This document shows, piece after piece, positions 35,930 to 48,703 of a stretch of 64,000 nucleotides of DNA (its first letter is position 1; each line of letters begins with the position of its first letter). The DNA comes from Trifolium pratense (taxonomy: Eukaryota > Streptophyta > Magnoliopsida > Fabales > Fabaceae). Where the stretch lies: NCBI RefSeq assembly GCF_020283565.1, contig NC_060061.1, positions 3,418,010 through 3,482,009 on the forward strand, in the 5' to 3' direction. The notes under the pieces were generated by a model. That model had not been told where the DNA came from. It saw only the letters and a program-made list of their open reading frames with translations, and did not search any database. The translations under genes and the position numbers were made by a program.

Positions 35930-36514
35930 CATAATAAAGCATTTTAGTTGAATACAGAAACAACACCTCACAAAACACGCATACAGTGAGAGAGATGAGG
36001 AGATCGGCTGGAGAGGAGGGATTCCGGCGACCGAGAGTTTGCAGCGACGGAGGTTTCGCAGATCCGGCGACCCCGGTGACGGCGCGGTGGCTGCTGCGAT
36101 GGTGTGCAGTGGTTCGCAGATTCGGCGGCGATTACGGTGAGAGTTTCTCTTTCTTTTTTGTTCTGTTGGTTATGGAAAATGGTGGGTTTGGGTAGTTGTT
36201 TTGATGGTGGTGGAGGTGGTTTGAATATGGTGGTTCTCTCTCCTTCGTTTTCAATCTGTTTCTCTTTTCTTTTTCTGCTATCTTTTGGTTCTTTATAGCA
36301 CAGGTCGCGGCGGGTTTGTTCAAAATGATAGAAACTGTTGTTACAGTGGTTGGTACTGTGATGAAGGTTATGAGAGAAGATGGTGATGGTGGTTGTTTGG
36401 TTTCCTGCTTCTTTGTTTCTTGGTTTTGTTTATGTGACTGTTTGTGTTTGGGAGTGAATTGGAGATTTTTGAATGGTGAAGTTTGAAGGTGGTGGCTGTG
36501 ATGGTTATGGAGTT
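35930..36514. other. GC-richer unknown sequence left of copia element
   Basis: Contains GATTCCGGCGACCGAGAG and other CGGCG-rich words unlike the surrounding AT-rich DNA. Open frames here (for example 35986-36195) lack a recognisable domain. It may be a fragment of another element, interrupted by the copia insertion. Confidence 0.4.
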
Positions 36515-37077
36515 TGTTGGAATATTTTATATTATTCAATTATTATATTCCAATAATTATTATGTGGGCATATATATTTATATTAATTATATTAGCTATT
36601 TATCAATTAAGAGCCTAAATTGATTAAGTGATCAAATAAAGTTAAAAGGCTATTAGATTTCTATTTAGAATTAATTAATTAATTATTTAATTAGTTAGAT
36701 ATGGACTCAAATGGGTGGATGTCAGGATGACCCATTTCGGGATAATGGGAACCCTAATGGGCCATCACCCTATATAAGGCTATGGTCCCCAATACACCGT
36801 ACGAAAGCAAACACTCTCTTCTCCCCATCTGAAGAGAATCAAGGCATCAGAGTACCGGTTGAGGAAGAGCCAATCTAGCCGCCATTTCTTTGTATTTCAG
36901 GATCACTGCCGAAAAGACTCATCTCCATGGATCCAGGTATTCCTAAAGATCAACTTGTCGATCCTATGATTTTATACATGCTTCCATGACTATTTTGTTT
37001 CCGCACTAAAGTATATGTCATAATATTGTTAAGCATGTATATGTGTTTAATCTTAATTTAGTGATTTAATGCTTACA
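36515..37077 (+). repeat. 5' LTR of copia element
   Basis: TG...CA unit with a probable TATA (CCTATATAAGG near 36772) and leader. It starts TGTTGG and ends GCTTACA before the PBS. Confidence 0.88.
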
Positions 37078-39154
37078 ATTGGTATCAGAGCAGGACATGT
37101 TTGATCTTATGAATATCTACTTTTTCTATCATGTTTGGTTTCCTGTCAATTTTGGCTGATATTGTTTTGTGTATACGATATGATTGCCTTCGTGTATAGT
37201 TTCTTTGAATCTACAGAATAGAATATGATTGACGTTTTATTTGTTCATATTATATTTTATTTTGCCGTTTTTGATTTGGCTGTCGTATATGCATGCTATG
37301 ATTCAATGTTTTGAAAGTGTGTATATATGTCCTTTTTCGGTTGCAATTTTCCTTGTGGTCTTGACAGTCTTTAAATTTTGGTATATATATATATGATGAT
37401 ACTTATCTATGTGCATATATACATTTACATATTCTTGTTTGGTTATCTGGATAAAGCCTTTCTAGCTACAGTACACGTATCTTGTTTAAAATTAAACTAT
37501 TTTATTGTTTTACAAATCAAGTTGATCCAGTTTAAGGTTGCATATATATCATATATGCATTACTATCTTTTATCAGGCTTTTTCCAATTACGACCGTTTA
37601 AGGTTGCAAATACGACAAATTTTTTTTTTTTTTTTTTTTTGTGAATCAGTGTTAAAGCAATTTTCGTTTCCTTCAGTTTTCACTGAGTGAATTTTTTTGT
37701 TGACTTATTTTAAATCAAAAATAATAAATTGATATAACTCTGATTTGTTTCCTTTGGCTTTAATTTGAAATAAATTAACATATTTGATTTGGTTTCCAAA
37801 TATGAATATCGGGTATTATTAGTCATCAATTTCTTTCCATAAAGACTCAGATTAATTTTGTCAACATTATTGTGAATCATTTTTCAATTATGGTCTATAA
37901 TTACAGCATCAATGGCTATTCAATTTTTTTTTCGGATTAGTACATTTCATTAAGAAATATGAAACCGATTCGTCTCTCTAATTTAATTAAATTAGATACT
38001 TTATTCAAATTTATTTTTTTTGGAAAAGCTATCGGTGAATAATTTTGGTTTTATTCAACTTTGTGAAATCAGAAAACAAAGTCCATTTTTTTTCTTTTCG
38101 GACTTTCAGTTACATATTATAGACATGATTCATGATTCATTATGTCCTTTTAATTAGCCAATGTTAATTATAGTATTTAATTATGTCAATGGCTATATCT
38201 TTTGGATTTATTTAATTAATGTTTGTTAAAAACCGAAAATAAATTCAATGTGTACAGTACATTTTCTTTCCCCACGTATTGCTTATGCATGTTATTGTTG
38301 AGGACAATTTTATGTGCTTATTCAATTTTAATTAGCCTTAACCGATGATGTTTCTCTCATTTGATTAAATCCAATTTCAGTGGCTAATTTTGATTCATTT
38401 GTACTTATTATTTTGAGAAATCATGTCAGTGGCTTTGGCCTCAATTAAATTTCATTATAAACCAAATGAACAATAACATGTAGGATATATAATTTTCCCC
38501 CTCGTACCCACGTATGTACACTTGAGCACAATTGAACGTGCTTAATTCATACTAACTGATTTCATACCCCATGAGTGCAACCAGTGTCTGCTGGTCTGTG
38601 CTTGTCATAAACATAATTATGTGTTTAAGTTCTTAGTTTAATAGTCATGTGATTATTAAGCGATCAGATAACATACAATTTTGACATTACATTTGTAGGT
38701 AATGTTTATGTGAATTTTAAGACCTTCCCATTTAATTTATTAAATTAAAATGTCTAATAATTTTAGTTGAGTTGGTTGAAACAACATGTTGCAAAAGTAA
38801 TCTCTGTTGCGTAAATTTGATTCAATTGAAATTATAAAAGATGTAGTGTGTAATTGTTCATGCGAGCTGTTTTAGTCGGCCAAAAGGAAGACACAGTTTG
38901 GCCGAACAATTGCATATCTGTGATGATAAATATGTGGTAATTATTAAGTTTTTTTTCTCCATGTGGGTAATGGTTGGTGTCAAAGACGCACATTATCTGA
39001 CAGGACTTATTACCAATATTTGATCGTTACGTGAGAGTACCGTTTACAGTTAATTCTTGCAATCAAAGATTGGGAATTAATGGTGTGCTTGGTATCTTGT
39101 TTGGGTCTTATTTAATTTGCATATAAAGAATATTGTGCATGTCCATATGGTTAT
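37078..39154 (+). other. Copia leader between PBS and coding region
   Basis: About 2.1 kb, AT-rich, without a long open frame, including a T-run at 37620-37640. It may hold an intron: a TTTCGATCCAG acceptor-like site sits just before the gag-like GTTGCTGCC at 39213. Confidence 0.5.
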
Positions 39155-42100
39155 TTGATGACATGCCTACTAATGTTATTGTATGTTTATTGTTCTCTTT
39201 TCGATCCAGTTGTTGCTGCCACCGCTCCTAATTTCACTGCTCAAATCAACTCTATCTCTGTGCTAAGTGGGACTAACTTTAAGAGGCTAAAGAAAACTGC
39301 GGAAAATTTTTTCCAGAACAAGAAAACAAGGGAACAACCTAAGGAGTCCACATGTTTCTTCTGCAAGAAGGCTGGACACATGAAGAAAGATTGTTCCAAG
39401 TACGCCTCATGGCGTGAAAAGAAGGGTAATTTTCTCACTTTTGTTTGTTCTGAAATTAATTTAGTTTTTGTACCTAAGGATACTTGGTGGGTAGATTCTG
39501 GTGCTACTACTCACATTAGTATGTCCATGCAAGGCTGCCTGTGGAGCCGTCCGCCAAGTGATGCTGAAAGATTCATCTATGTGGGCGATGGCAATAAAGT
39601 TACAGTTGAGGCTATTGGGACTTTTAGATTATTGTTAAAGACCGGTTTTCATTTGGATTTGGTTGAGACTTTTGTTGCTCCGTCTATTAGACGAAACTTA
39701 ATTTCTATTTCTATTTTGGACAAATCTGGTTATACTTGTTCATTTGGAAATAATAAATTTAGCCTCTCATATGATTCAAATGTTGTCGGTTACGGTTCTT
39801 TGAATGATAATCTTTATATGCTTGATATTGAATGTCCTTATAACGAAATAATGCAAATAGAGTCGCATGGTACAAAACGAAAATTAAATGAGAATTCTGC
39901 CACTTTATGGCATAAGCGATTAGGTCATATCTCTAAACAGAGAATTCAGCGGCTTATGTCAGACGGTATTCTTGGATCCCTTGACTTGTCGGACTTTGAA
40001 GTCTGCATTCAGTGTATCAAGGGTAAGCAAACAAACAAAAGGAATTTTCATGCCGAAAGAGCTAAGGATGTCTTAGAACTAATTCACACCGATATATGTG
40101 GTCCTTTCCCTTCAGGTTCTTGGAATGGACAACGGTATTTTATTACGTTCATAGACGATTACTCGAGGTACGGCTACCTTTATTTGATTCATGAGAAATC
40201 TCAATCTCTAGACGTGTTCAAATCATTCATAGCTGAAGTCGAACTTCAACTTGGAAAGAAAATTAAGGCTATCAGGTCTGACCGTGGTGGTGAATACTAT
40301 GGTCGGTATGATGGATCAGGGGAACAACGTCCAGGGCCCTTCGCGCTTTTCCTCGATGAGTGTGGAATTGTTCCGCAATACACAATGCCGGGAAAACCCA
40401 GCATGAATGGAGTTGCAGAACGACGAAACCGGACTCTTAAGGATATGGTAAGGAGTATGATTAGTCATTCTTCTCTACCAGAGTCATTTTGGGGAGAGGC
40501 ATTAAAGACCGCAGTTTATATCCTTAATAGAGTACCTAGTAAAGCAGTAGCTAAGACCCCTTATGAGCTATGGACTGGGAAAAAGCCCAGCATTAGGCAC
40601 CTGCACATTTGGGGATGTCCAGCTGAAGCGAGACCCTATAGGCCTCATGAAGGTAAGTTGGACGCAAAGACAATTAGCTGCTATTTTATAGGGTACGCCG
40701 AACGCTCTTACGGGTATAAGTTTTATAACCCCATCACTAGAACAATTTTTGAAACGGGAAATGCAAGATTCCTTGAGGATGTAGAGTTTGGAGGGGAAGG
40801 AAACATAAGGAGTGTTGTCTTTGATGAAGAAACTGTTACTGACAATGATCAAGTCTTTGTACCTATTGTTGTTCCAGAAACAGATCCAGAGATTAACAAT
40901 GATGTTATTCCTAACATCCCTCAAGAACAAGACAACGCTGAGTTTCTTCCTCAAGCACCACCTATAGTTCAAACTCAACAACCTCAAGGGCTGCCATTAA
41001 GAAGATCCACTAGAGAGAGGAAGTGTCCAATTTCGGATGATTATGTTATATTTCTTCAAGAACATGAGGATGGCATTGGTTTGACTGAGGATGATCCCAT
41101 TAACTTTAGTCAAGCTATGCGAAGTTCAAACTCTCTTAAGTGGATTGATGCCATGAAGGATGAGATGAAATCGATGACTGACAATGATGTTTGGGATCTC
41201 GTTAAATTACCCGAAGGAAAGAAACCCATTGGTTGTAAATGGATATTTAAAACCAAAAGGGATTCAAAGGGTAACATTGAGAGATATAAAACTCGTCTTG
41301 TCGCCAAAGGTTTTACTCAGAAGGAAGACATTGATTATAAAGAGACTTTCTCTCCGGTTTCTTCGAAAGACTCTCTTAGGATTATAATGGCATTAGTAGC
41401 TCATTTTGATTTAGAGCTGCATCAGATGGATGTAAAGACTGCGTTTCTAAATGGAAACATTGATGAAACAATATATATGGTGCAGCCAGAAAATTTTGTG
41501 TCAGGAGACCCAAAGTCTATGGTTTGCAAACTTAAGAAATCCATCTATGGCCTTAAACAGGCTTCCCGTCAGTGGTATTACAAATTTCATCAAGTTATAT
41601 CCTCCTTTGGTTTTGAGGCTAATCCAGTTGATGATTGCATATACCAAAAGTTCAGTGGGAGTAAATTCGTTTTCTTGGTATTATATGTAGATGATATCCT
41701 TTTGGCAAGCAACAATATAGGCTTATTGCATGAAACCAAGAGATTTATCACAAAGAATTTTGAGATGAAAGATCTTGGGGACGCCTCCTTTGTCTTAGGA
41801 ATTCGAATACTTAGAGATCGCTCTCAAGGTATTTTGGGATTGTCACAAAGGAGCTATATTGATACAGTTTTGGATAGATTCTCCATGAAAGACAGTAAAC
41901 CAGGAGACACACCCGTTGCTAGAGGAGACAAATTTAGTCTTAATCAGTGCCCCACTACGGATCTTGAAAAGAAAGAGATGCATAAAATTCCTTACGCTTC
42001 GGCTGTGGGGAGTCTTATGTATGCTCAAGTTTGTACTCGTCCTGACTTAGCATTCATTGTAGGAGTTCTTGGCAGATATTTGAGCAACCCTGGTATGCAG

Positions 42101-42673
42101 CACTGGATAGCAGTAAAGCGTGTAATGCGCTACCTGAAGAGAACTAGAGACTTCGTACTCACTTATCGGAAGTCAGATAATTTGGAGATCATTGGGTATT
42201 CTGACTCTGATTATGCGGGATGCCCGGATAGTAAACGTTCCACATCTGGTTACATCTTCCTCTTGGCTGGAGGAGCCGTTTCTTGGAAGTCTGCCAAACA
42301 GTCTTTAGTGGCTCCCTCTACCATGGCGGCAGAGTTTGTGGCTTGCTTTGAGGCATCAAATCATGCGAATTGGCTGCGGAACTTTGTCACAGGCTTACGC
42401 ATCATTGAGAGCATCGAGAGGCCATTGAAGATTTATTGTGACAATAGTGCAGCTGTGCTCTACTCCAACAACAATATGAGTTCCACAAAGTCGAAATTTA
42501 TTGACATCAAGTATCTTGTTGTGAAAGAGAGAGTTCAGGAGAAACAACTTTTGAAAGAACATATAGGGACAGACTTAATGCTAGCTGATCCACTAACCAA
42601 AGGTTTAACGCCTAAGGCTTTTCATGGGCATGTTGCTCGCATGGGTCTTGGTTTTGAGATTGCCTTAGATTAG
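39155..42673 (+). CDS. Copia polyprotein: remnant gag, protease, integrase, RT, RNase H
   Basis: One open frame of 1172 residues. Residues ~21-43 ([20 protein letters not shown]) resemble the very start of copia Gag. They are followed almost directly by the zinc knuckle C67-x2-C70-x4-H75-x4-C80, so nearly all of the Gag body is missing. Then come protease (DSGATTH, residues 114-120) and the integrase zinc domain (H253, H258, C284, C287). The integrase core acidic residues are at about D313, D376 and E422, with GWGEAL-type [18 protein letters not shown] has [11 protein letters not shown] and YVDD at 844-847, and RNase H has [16 protein letters not shown] and ADPLTKGL. No internal stop is seen, so Pol looks intact. 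The hydrophobic first 20 residues are probably translated leader, not a signal peptide. Confidence 0.95.
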   Translation: MMTCLLMLLYVYCSLFDPVVAATAPNFTAQINSISVLSGTNFKRLKKTAENFFQNKKTREQPKESTCFFCKKAGHMKKDCSKYASWREKKGNFLTFVCSEINLVFVPKDTWWVDSGATTHISMSMQGCLWSRPPSDAERFIYVGDGNKVTVEAIGTFRLLLKTGFHLDLVETFVAPSIRRNLISISILDKSGYTCSFGNNKFSLSYDSNVVGYGSLNDNLYMLDIECPYNEIMQIESHGTKRKLNENSATLWHKRLGHISKQRIQRLMSDGILGSLDLSDFEVCIQCIKGKQTNKRNFHAERAKDVLELIHTDICGPFPSGSWNGQRYFITFIDDYSRYGYLYLIHEKSQSLDVFKSFIAEVELQLGKKIKAIRSDRGGEYYGRYDGSGEQRPGPFALFLDECGIVPQYTMPGKPSMNGVAERRNRTLKDMVRSMISHSSLPESFWGEALKTAVYILNRVPSKAVAKTPYELWTGKKPSIRHLHIWGCPAEARPYRPHEGKLDAKTISCYFIGYAERSYGYKFYNPITRTIFETGNARFLEDVEFGGEGNIRSVVFDEETVTDNDQVFVPIVVPETDPEINNDVIPNIPQEQDNAEFLPQAPPIVQTQQPQGLPLRRSTRERKCPISDDYVIFLQEHEDGIGLTEDDPINFSQAMRSSNSLKWIDAMKDEMKSMTDNDVWDLVKLPEGKKPIGCKWIFKTKRDSKGNIERYKTRLVAKGFTQKEDIDYKETFSPVSSKDSLRIIMALVAHFDLELHQMDVKTAFLNGNIDETIYMVQPENFVSGDPKSMVCKLKKSIYGLKQASRQWYYKFHQVISSFGFEANPVDDCIYQKFSGSKFVFLVLYVDDILLASNNIGLLHETKRFITKNFEMKDLGDASFVLGIRILRDRSQGILGLSQRSYIDTVLDRFSMKDSKPGDTPVARGDKFSLNQCPTTDLEKKEMHKIPYASAVGSLMYAQVCTRPDLAFIVGVLGRYLSNPGMQHWIAVKRVMRYLKRTRDFVLTYRKSDNLEIIGYSDSDYAGCPDSKRSTSGYIFLLAGGAVSWKSAKQSLVAPSTMAAEFVACFEASNHANWLRNFVTGLRIIESIERPLKIYCDNSAAVLYSNNNMSSTKSKFIDIKYLVVKERVQEKQLLKEHIGTDLMLADPLTKGLTPKAFHGHVARMGLGFEIALD

Positions 42674-43156
42674 TGGGAGTCTTTTCCTTATTTGTATTAT
42701 GTTCTATATATTTTGGTTTCAATTTTGGTACAAACATTATGTTATGTTTGATTTTCTGCAGAAATAAAACTTATTATAAGATATTATTGTTATAACAATA
42801 TTAAGTTTTTTGGTTATGTGCAAATATTTTTATTTTGAATTGCACCTAAGGAACTTCAGTTTGATCTCAATAAAGACTTCAGTTGGACCAGTTGGAAATA
42901 GGCATGATTTAGAGATCACATTGCATGAAATTTCCATGCCACTCATCCATATCGATCTATGTCATAAAATACATTGATGTGGTGGTCATCGGGGTTCCGT
43001 CACGTTATACGTCAGTGACGACAGCCGCGGTGGTCCCATTGTTGATGTATGAGGTGGACCAGATTGTAAAGTTGAAATCTAAAGATAAATAGCATTCGGA
43101 TGCGCGCCTAAAGAACTATGATATAATTATTAACATATATTGCCCAAGTGGGAGAT

Positions 43157-43708
43157 TGTTGGAATATTTTATATTATTCAATTATTATATTCCAATAATT
43201 ATTATGTGGGCATATATATTTATATTAATTATATTAGCTATTTATCAATTAAGAGCCTAAATTGATTAAGTGATCAAATAAAGTTAAAAGGCTATTAGAT
43301 TTCTATTTAGAATTAATTAATTAATTATTTAATTAGTTAGATATGGACTCAAATGGGTGGATGTCAGAATGACCCATTTCGGGATAATGGGAACCCTAAT
43401 GGGCCATCACCCTATATAAGGCTATGGTCCCCAATACACCGTACGAAAGCAAACACTCTCTTCTCCCCATCTGAAGAGAATCAAGGCATCAGAGTACCGG
43501 TTGAGGAAGAGCCAATCTAGCCGCCATTTCTTTGTATTTCAGGATCACTGCCGAAAAGACTCATCTCCATGGATCCAGGTATTCCTAAAGATCAACTTGT
43601 CGATCCTATGATTTTATACATGCTTCCATGACTATTTTGTTTCCGCACTAAAGTATATGTCATAATATTGTTAAGCATGTATATGTGTTTAATCTTAATT
43701 TAGTGATT
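43157..43708 (+). repeat. 3' LTR of copia element
   Basis: Identical to the 5' LTR over 552 bp apart from one base noticed. It stops matching after TTTAGTGATT, so ~11 terminal bases are absent or replaced. Confidence 0.88.
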
Positions 43709-45710
43709 GCTACTGATTCTCTAATTTCTTTTCTCTCTATTCAGTCTCCTCTATGTTTTTTCGTTTTCAATTTGCCTCCCCTTTGTGTCCTGATTTGGTC
43801 TCTATTTATAGAGCCAATTTGTTCAATCTTTGTCCATTGGATTAAAATTGTGTTTTGACTAAAGTGAATTTTGGAAGAAAAATTAGCATTGCAAAGCTCA
43901 AGAAAGTATGAATTGATCGGTGCTTTATGTTTGAGTATGAATTTGGTGAAAGAAAAGTGATGAAAAGTGGTCAAGAAAGCTGAATGGGGAGAAGGCGTGC
44001 AACAGTTGTTTTGTTGCTGTGCCTGTTTCTTTTGGTTTCTGATTCAATGCCTTTCTCACTGATGTTGTTTCTTTGTTCTGCCTCATTACCTTTGCGTGTT
44101 CCTTTTCCTTTGCTCATTGCCTTAAAAAAATTTTGCTAATGGTTGGTATGTCTTGTGTGATTTTTATCATATTCAATTTTGAGCACTGATTAAGTTGTTT
44201 TATTTTCTCCCCAATATGTTTCAAAATAATATAAATGACATTTTTTATAATGAAGTAGTTTATCCAACTCAAAATCCTCCAATGAGAATTCTAATACGAA
44301 AAAACTTATGTTTGAACATTAATTTTTTTCATGCTCAATTATATGTATATGTTGTTACTATTTACTCGTTACCATTTGCCTTATAATAATCATCCTCTAC
44401 GTACTAAGCTAGCTATCACTAACTGTACCACTATTTTGTGTCAAAAAAAAAACTATACCACTATTTAACTATTGACAATATTTTCAGATTGTTTGAAAAA
44501 AATAAGTTTTTTCACAAGCTAATTTACATTTTTGAGATTTATGTTTAAAGTTTGAGTTTGCATTCATTTGTTTTTGCTTTTGGCAAATGTTGTTTCATTT
44601 TTTTAAGTTACCTCTCATTTTAGCTTAAGCTTCAGGAGTTTGGAAAAAAAATTCCTTTAAGCTCTCAGATGGGGCATTGATGGAAAAATATTTCCTTTTT
44701 TAGCCCTATGATACAGAGTATTGGCATGATGTGTAGAATTGATGTGAAATATTTGAAGAAGGACAAGTAAAATTAATTTTAGCTTAAGCCTGTTTCCCAA
44801 CAAGTCATTTGGTTGAGAATTTATTCTTCATCCATGAGATATTCGGTTCGAGACCCGGCATAAAATTATGTGCATAACCATATGTAAGCAAAAGTTATGG
44901 GTAACTTTTTATGTCTATTCCCTATTAAAAAAAAACTTTTTGTGTCTCTTGTTGCTCTCAATTTCATTTTCGGATCTATATATTTTACCATTTTTTGAAG
45001 AAAAAAATTGTTTCTTTAGCTACACGATTCAAAATCCCAATCCGTTTAATCCAAATATATTACTAACATGTTCTTACGAAGTAATGTTGATTATTGGATT
45101 TTATTGAAAATGGAAAACTAGAGGGATTATATAAAAAATAAATCGGATAACATTTTTGTTATAATTTTATTAGATTTAGACCTTTTTAAATGAGTAAAAT
45201 GTAAAACGAAGAGATTAAATGTTGTGATTGTAACTCTTGGATTCGAATTCTACATTTCAGCAATTCATTTTGTTTTTATTTTTTAAAACTAGTTTAATCT
45301 GGTTTGCTGGTTAGTTTTGTCATTAAGTGGTTCTTGCCCTTTTCCGATCGCAGTTGTGGGGGATCAAACAGTTATCCTCCTTATTAAGTTCAACGCCAAT
45401 TACTACTGAACTAACTGACGATTGATATTTCAGCTATTCATTTTAAATGTGAAATTTTAGTCAATAAATTACTTGACAAAAAAATTCTTCAAAACAATAT
45501 TCCATCTAATGAATACTCCTATTGAATTGCAATGAAATCTTAGCCAGTGATTTATAACTGGTCAAATAGATCCAACAAATTGGATGACTAAGACCAACCC
45601 TGAACTCTCCAATGAAAAACTTGCCGGAGAGAATATCTTTTGTTTTTTATTACTGCCGGAGAGAATATCTTCCCATGAATAAGAGATACCAATGTAAGAC
45701 CAATATACTA
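43709..45710. other. Right flank of copia element, no gene seen
   Basis: CT- and AT-rich sequence. A possible SINE-like piece with GGTTCGAGACCCGG sits at about 44790-44935 and ends in poly-A. A dispersed repeat piece related to 16415-16505 lies at 45325-45405. A short tandem word GCCGGAGAGAATATCTT occurs twice at 45624 and 45654. No gene is supported. Confidence 0.4.
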
Positions 45711-45722
45711 ACAAGTAAGGCA

Positions 45723-45899
45723 AATTGGATTCTCTCCAATTTTTCTCTCATGTTTTGTCTCCAATTTTTCATCCAATGGCTGGTAAACTATGAAAACTAA
45801 TAAATAATTTAAGAAGAGAGAAAAAAAAAAGTGAATGAATGGTTAAGATTACCGTTGGAGACAAAAAATTAGAGAGAAAATTAGAGAGGATCCAAATTC
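45723..45899. mobile_element. MITE with 8-bp TSD GTAAGGCA
   Basis: 177 bp. The left end AATTGGATTCTCTCCAATTTTTC pairs with the complement of AAAATTAGAGAGGATCCAAATTC. GTAAGGCA flanks both sides (45715-45722, 45900-45907). The GGATCCTCTC-type end resembles the larger element at 33404, so they may be one superfamily. Confidence 0.75.
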
Positions 45900-46310
45900 G
45901 TAAGGCACATGTTTTTTTTTTGGTAAATTCGTAAGGCACATGTTAAGAATATCAATATAGTAAATATTTATTGTAATATTTTTGTAGATAGCTTTTGTAT
46001 CATTAAATAATTTTGTATCATTAAATGCTACATTTTGTTTTTATGTTGCTTATCAATTGCCCTTAGAACACAAGTTGACATGACTCAAAAACAAGAAAAA
46101 AAAAATCTCATATTGAATGTTGGTTCGTAGTAAAGAACGAAATTAAAATAAAGTCCAAATATTACCTGAATAAATCATCTTGAAGTTGATTAGTAGTAAG
46201 AACTAAAGAGTAGTTAAATGTTTTTGTTGAAAAATTAAAATAAATTGATGATTAAAATGCCAAAGAGCCACTTCCATTTTTTTTTTATATATTAGAGCCA
46301 CTTCCATTCT

Positions 46311-46425
46311 TTTTTTTTGTCAAGTAGTTTAATGGCTAGAAATTTCACCCATAAGGTGGATAAGTGGGATGATCGGGGTTCGAACCCCGACCCCCCACAA
46401 ACCAACTGAGCTAAACTCACATGAC
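46311..46425 (-). mobile_element. tRNA-derived SINE with target duplication
   Basis: On minus it starts GTGAGTTTAGCTCAGTTGG (A-box-like), then GGGTTCGAACCCC (B box). It ends AAACTACTTGACA with poly-A. AGAG(C/T)CACTTCCATTCT flanks it at 46294-46310 and 46426-46442. A third partial copy of the flank word is at 46264. The internal Pol III promoter and A-tail define a SINE. Confidence 0.85.
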
Positions 46426-46442
46426 AGAGTCACTTCCATTCT

Positions 46443-47245
46443 ATTGACAAGCTTTTCTTGTTTCTCTGCACCGTGCTAAAATAATTAGTTGGAATCAAAG
46501 TTACCTTTTTTTTTAGACATAGGAAGCAAAGTTACTTTACGAGAAAAAAAATTCACAATTGGAGCGAGAAGGCGTTTAGTGACCAATGACCAACTATTAA
46601 GTCCGGCCCAATAGGCCTTAGCGGCTTAGCGCATGAATCTCGCCCGCACGAGAGGATGCTTGCCATAGTTGTCACCTGCTCTCCCTAGATGTCGTGATCG
46701 CACAGGCCCAATAGGCCCATTGCCCATTCTCCCGCCATATGGCGCCAAATTTTCAGGACCAAGTGAACACGTTTGACACGTTTCCCTGGAAAATAGGGAG
46801 TAACTTGGGGACGAAGGAAGAAGAAATAACCCTAATACGATGATATAAATAGGTGGGTTATCACCCACCATAAGGCAGACAAAAAAAGACAAAAGCACGC
46901 TATTGATTTATTGATAGCCCAAAAGCGAACTATTGCTAAATCAACCCCCAAAGTTCTATACCAGAATGAACAACAAGCATATCATAAAACAAGGGTAAAT
47001 GACTTTTTACACCCTGCAAAGTTGACGATTTTTACTTTACCCCCTGCAATTTTTTTTTGTTTCAATTGCCCCTCGCATTGTGTAGATTCTGTCGTTTACC
47101 CCCCTCAGTGCCACTTGGATTTGGAATCTTAACTTTTTGCTGACGTGACAAGTAAGGTGGCACGTGACTGGACAAAGTTGGTTACATGGTATGCTTATGT
47201 GGCATTTCATTTTTTAATTTTTTTTTAAAAAAAAAATCTACAATA
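46443..47245. other. Intergenic, possible LTR and TE fragments
   Basis: GC-richer DNA at 46580-46870 includes two CCCAATAGGCC words and TATAAATAGGTGGG, as in an LTR promoter, but no ends were found. At 46995-47190 AAGGGTAAATGACTTTTTACACCCTGC begins a dispersed-repeat-like stretch. No gene is supported. Confidence 0.4.
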
Positions 47246-47487
47246 CACTGCATCAACCTTGTGGTAACCTGAGAGCACATTTCAACAAGGTCTTCGTTTT
47301 TGTCATGTGCTTCTTTGACACAATTATCTCAATCAATGAAGGCGTCTTTGCATCCGCCTACTTTCAGGTATAGGCAAAATCCGCAATCTCCTTCTTCCTC
47401 CTCTTCTTTATTCGGTTGATCGGGAGAAGGATTTACTGGTTTGGCACCGGATTTAACCTTTTCCGGTTGATTCGACGTCATCGACAT
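47246..47487 (-). pseudogene. GCK-domain pseudogene (paralogue of 55259-55639)
   Basis: The reading from the ATG at 47487 matches the intact gene (NQPEKV, SPDQPNKEEEEEG, CKDAFIDW) for about 52 codons. Codon 53, Trp (TGG) in the parent, is TGA here (47329-47331). Homology runs on in frame to LMQC and then stops, so the last ~45 codons are missing. Its upstream flank also matches the parent's but is displaced by a solo LTR. Confidence 0.9.
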
Positions 47488-47528
47488 TGTCTTTTCTTTC
47501 ATGCTTAGTTAAAACCCCCTTTTGTCTT

Positions 47529-48703
47529 TGATCAGTGCATTTTGGCACATATTTTCTAGTATTATAATTTAGCATATTAGTAGTCTTTCTACAATAATAT
47601 CGAGTTTTTATTATGTTTCTAAGTTTTGGGTCACAATTGAGCCTTAATGAATTTATTTGACCAATTTTCGTATTTAATGACATATTGATCCTTCTCAGTC
47701 TGCAAGTCATAACTTGAGCTACGAGTATCGGATTGAGGTGTGCGAATATGCGTTGGAAAGACAAGAGAAAGAGCTACAACTTTCATGTTAAGGCCAGAAC
47801 CCAGTTCGGAGCGCAACGCAGTCAAATATTTACGTTTATGTTCCAGACTTAATGAAAATAATGTAATTTCGGGTCAAACTTATGTTTTTCGACCCGTAGC
47901 TTTTTAAGCCCAATTTTCTATGAGTACTTAAGCAAAAACACAGCTAGGGTTTGATAATTCTGATTTTACGAAAGAGAAAAGAACAGAGGCTGCTTTGCTC
48001 TAATGGAAGCCTAAAAACCCTAGGTTGGTTCATTGGTGACGGAAACTCGTTTGCATATTCCTGAGGTTCGGATTCTAATAATAATTTCATTCATATGTCT
48101 ATTGCTTCTTTATGTCAGTTTTATGTTTCTTTGATTATTCTATGCATGAATTCGTTTGATGCTTAATCTTCTCGAGTTTATGTTTTCATAATTATTCGAA
48201 TCAATTCAACGCTTGTTTGAATTTATTCGAATAGAAACTGATATAATCTATGGCGCTTAGCAATAGGGCTGGCTAGATTTTGTTAGGATATCAGTCGCGT
48301 TGTTAGTGACTCTTGTTCACTGCCCTCGATTGGTTGAACACGTTCTTTGCTTAATCGAACGAATTTTGTAAACCTGGTAATCGCTTGTATAATCAGTTTT
48401 GCACCAGTCAAGCAAGAAACATTTGAATGAATATAATTTAGTAACCTGTGATGGATATAACAAACGAAGTTGCCTAACCAGTGAATCAATCATCCTTAAT
48501 TAATCACTTTTCTATTAATTGATTTTCGTTTCTCTCTCAACTGTTTCCAGAAACCAACAATTAAAACCCCCATAATTTCATTGTGTTATTTATGATTCTT
48601 ATTTTTCCTAATTATTAAATCAGAGGTCCTTGTGAGACGACCAAGGTTACTACCTTGTACTACTTATTTTAAAATTATTTTGATCACGAAACGACGGTGA
48701 TCA
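47529..48703. mobile_element. Solo LTR, 1175 bp, with 5-bp TSD GTCTT
   Basis: Begins TGATCAGTGC and ends GACGGTGATCA, so it has TG...CA with a TGATCA inverted end. GTCTT is present directly on both sides (47524-47528, 48704-48708). The flanking DNA is continuous in the paralogous copy near 55672-55682, which lacks this insert. No PBS, PPT or coding domain is inside, so it is a solo LTR, probably of Ty3 type. Confidence 0.85.

Larger units (their letters stand above)
36515..43708 (+). mobile_element. Young Ty1/copia LTR retrotransposon
   Basis: Matching 552 bp LTR segments lie at 36515-37066 and 43157-43708, both beginning TGTTGGAATATT; one mismatch was seen by eye (GTCAGGATG against GTCAGAATG). 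The primer binding site TGGTATCAGAGC (tRNA-iMet type) starts at 37080 and the polypurine tract AAGTGGGAGAT precedes the 3' LTR. The left LTR seems to run 11 bases further (to 37077, ending CA); the right copy departs there. No 5-bp target duplication was found (left flank GAGTT). A ~2.1 kb non-coding leader separates the PBS from the coding region. Transcription would be on plus. Confidence 0.95.

Noticed and set aside
35986..36298. Arg/Gly-rich open frames left of the copia element
   Set aside because: No domain, no splice or promoter support; GC-rich repeat-like sequence.
39155..39215. Signal peptide at the start of the copia polyprotein
   Set aside because: The hydrophobic run is more likely translated leader before the true Gag start.
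46370..46420. Possible tRNA gene (GGTTCGAACCCC with CAACTGAGCTA)
   Set aside because: No cloverleaf or CCA-end context; an A-tail and target duplication show it is a SINE.
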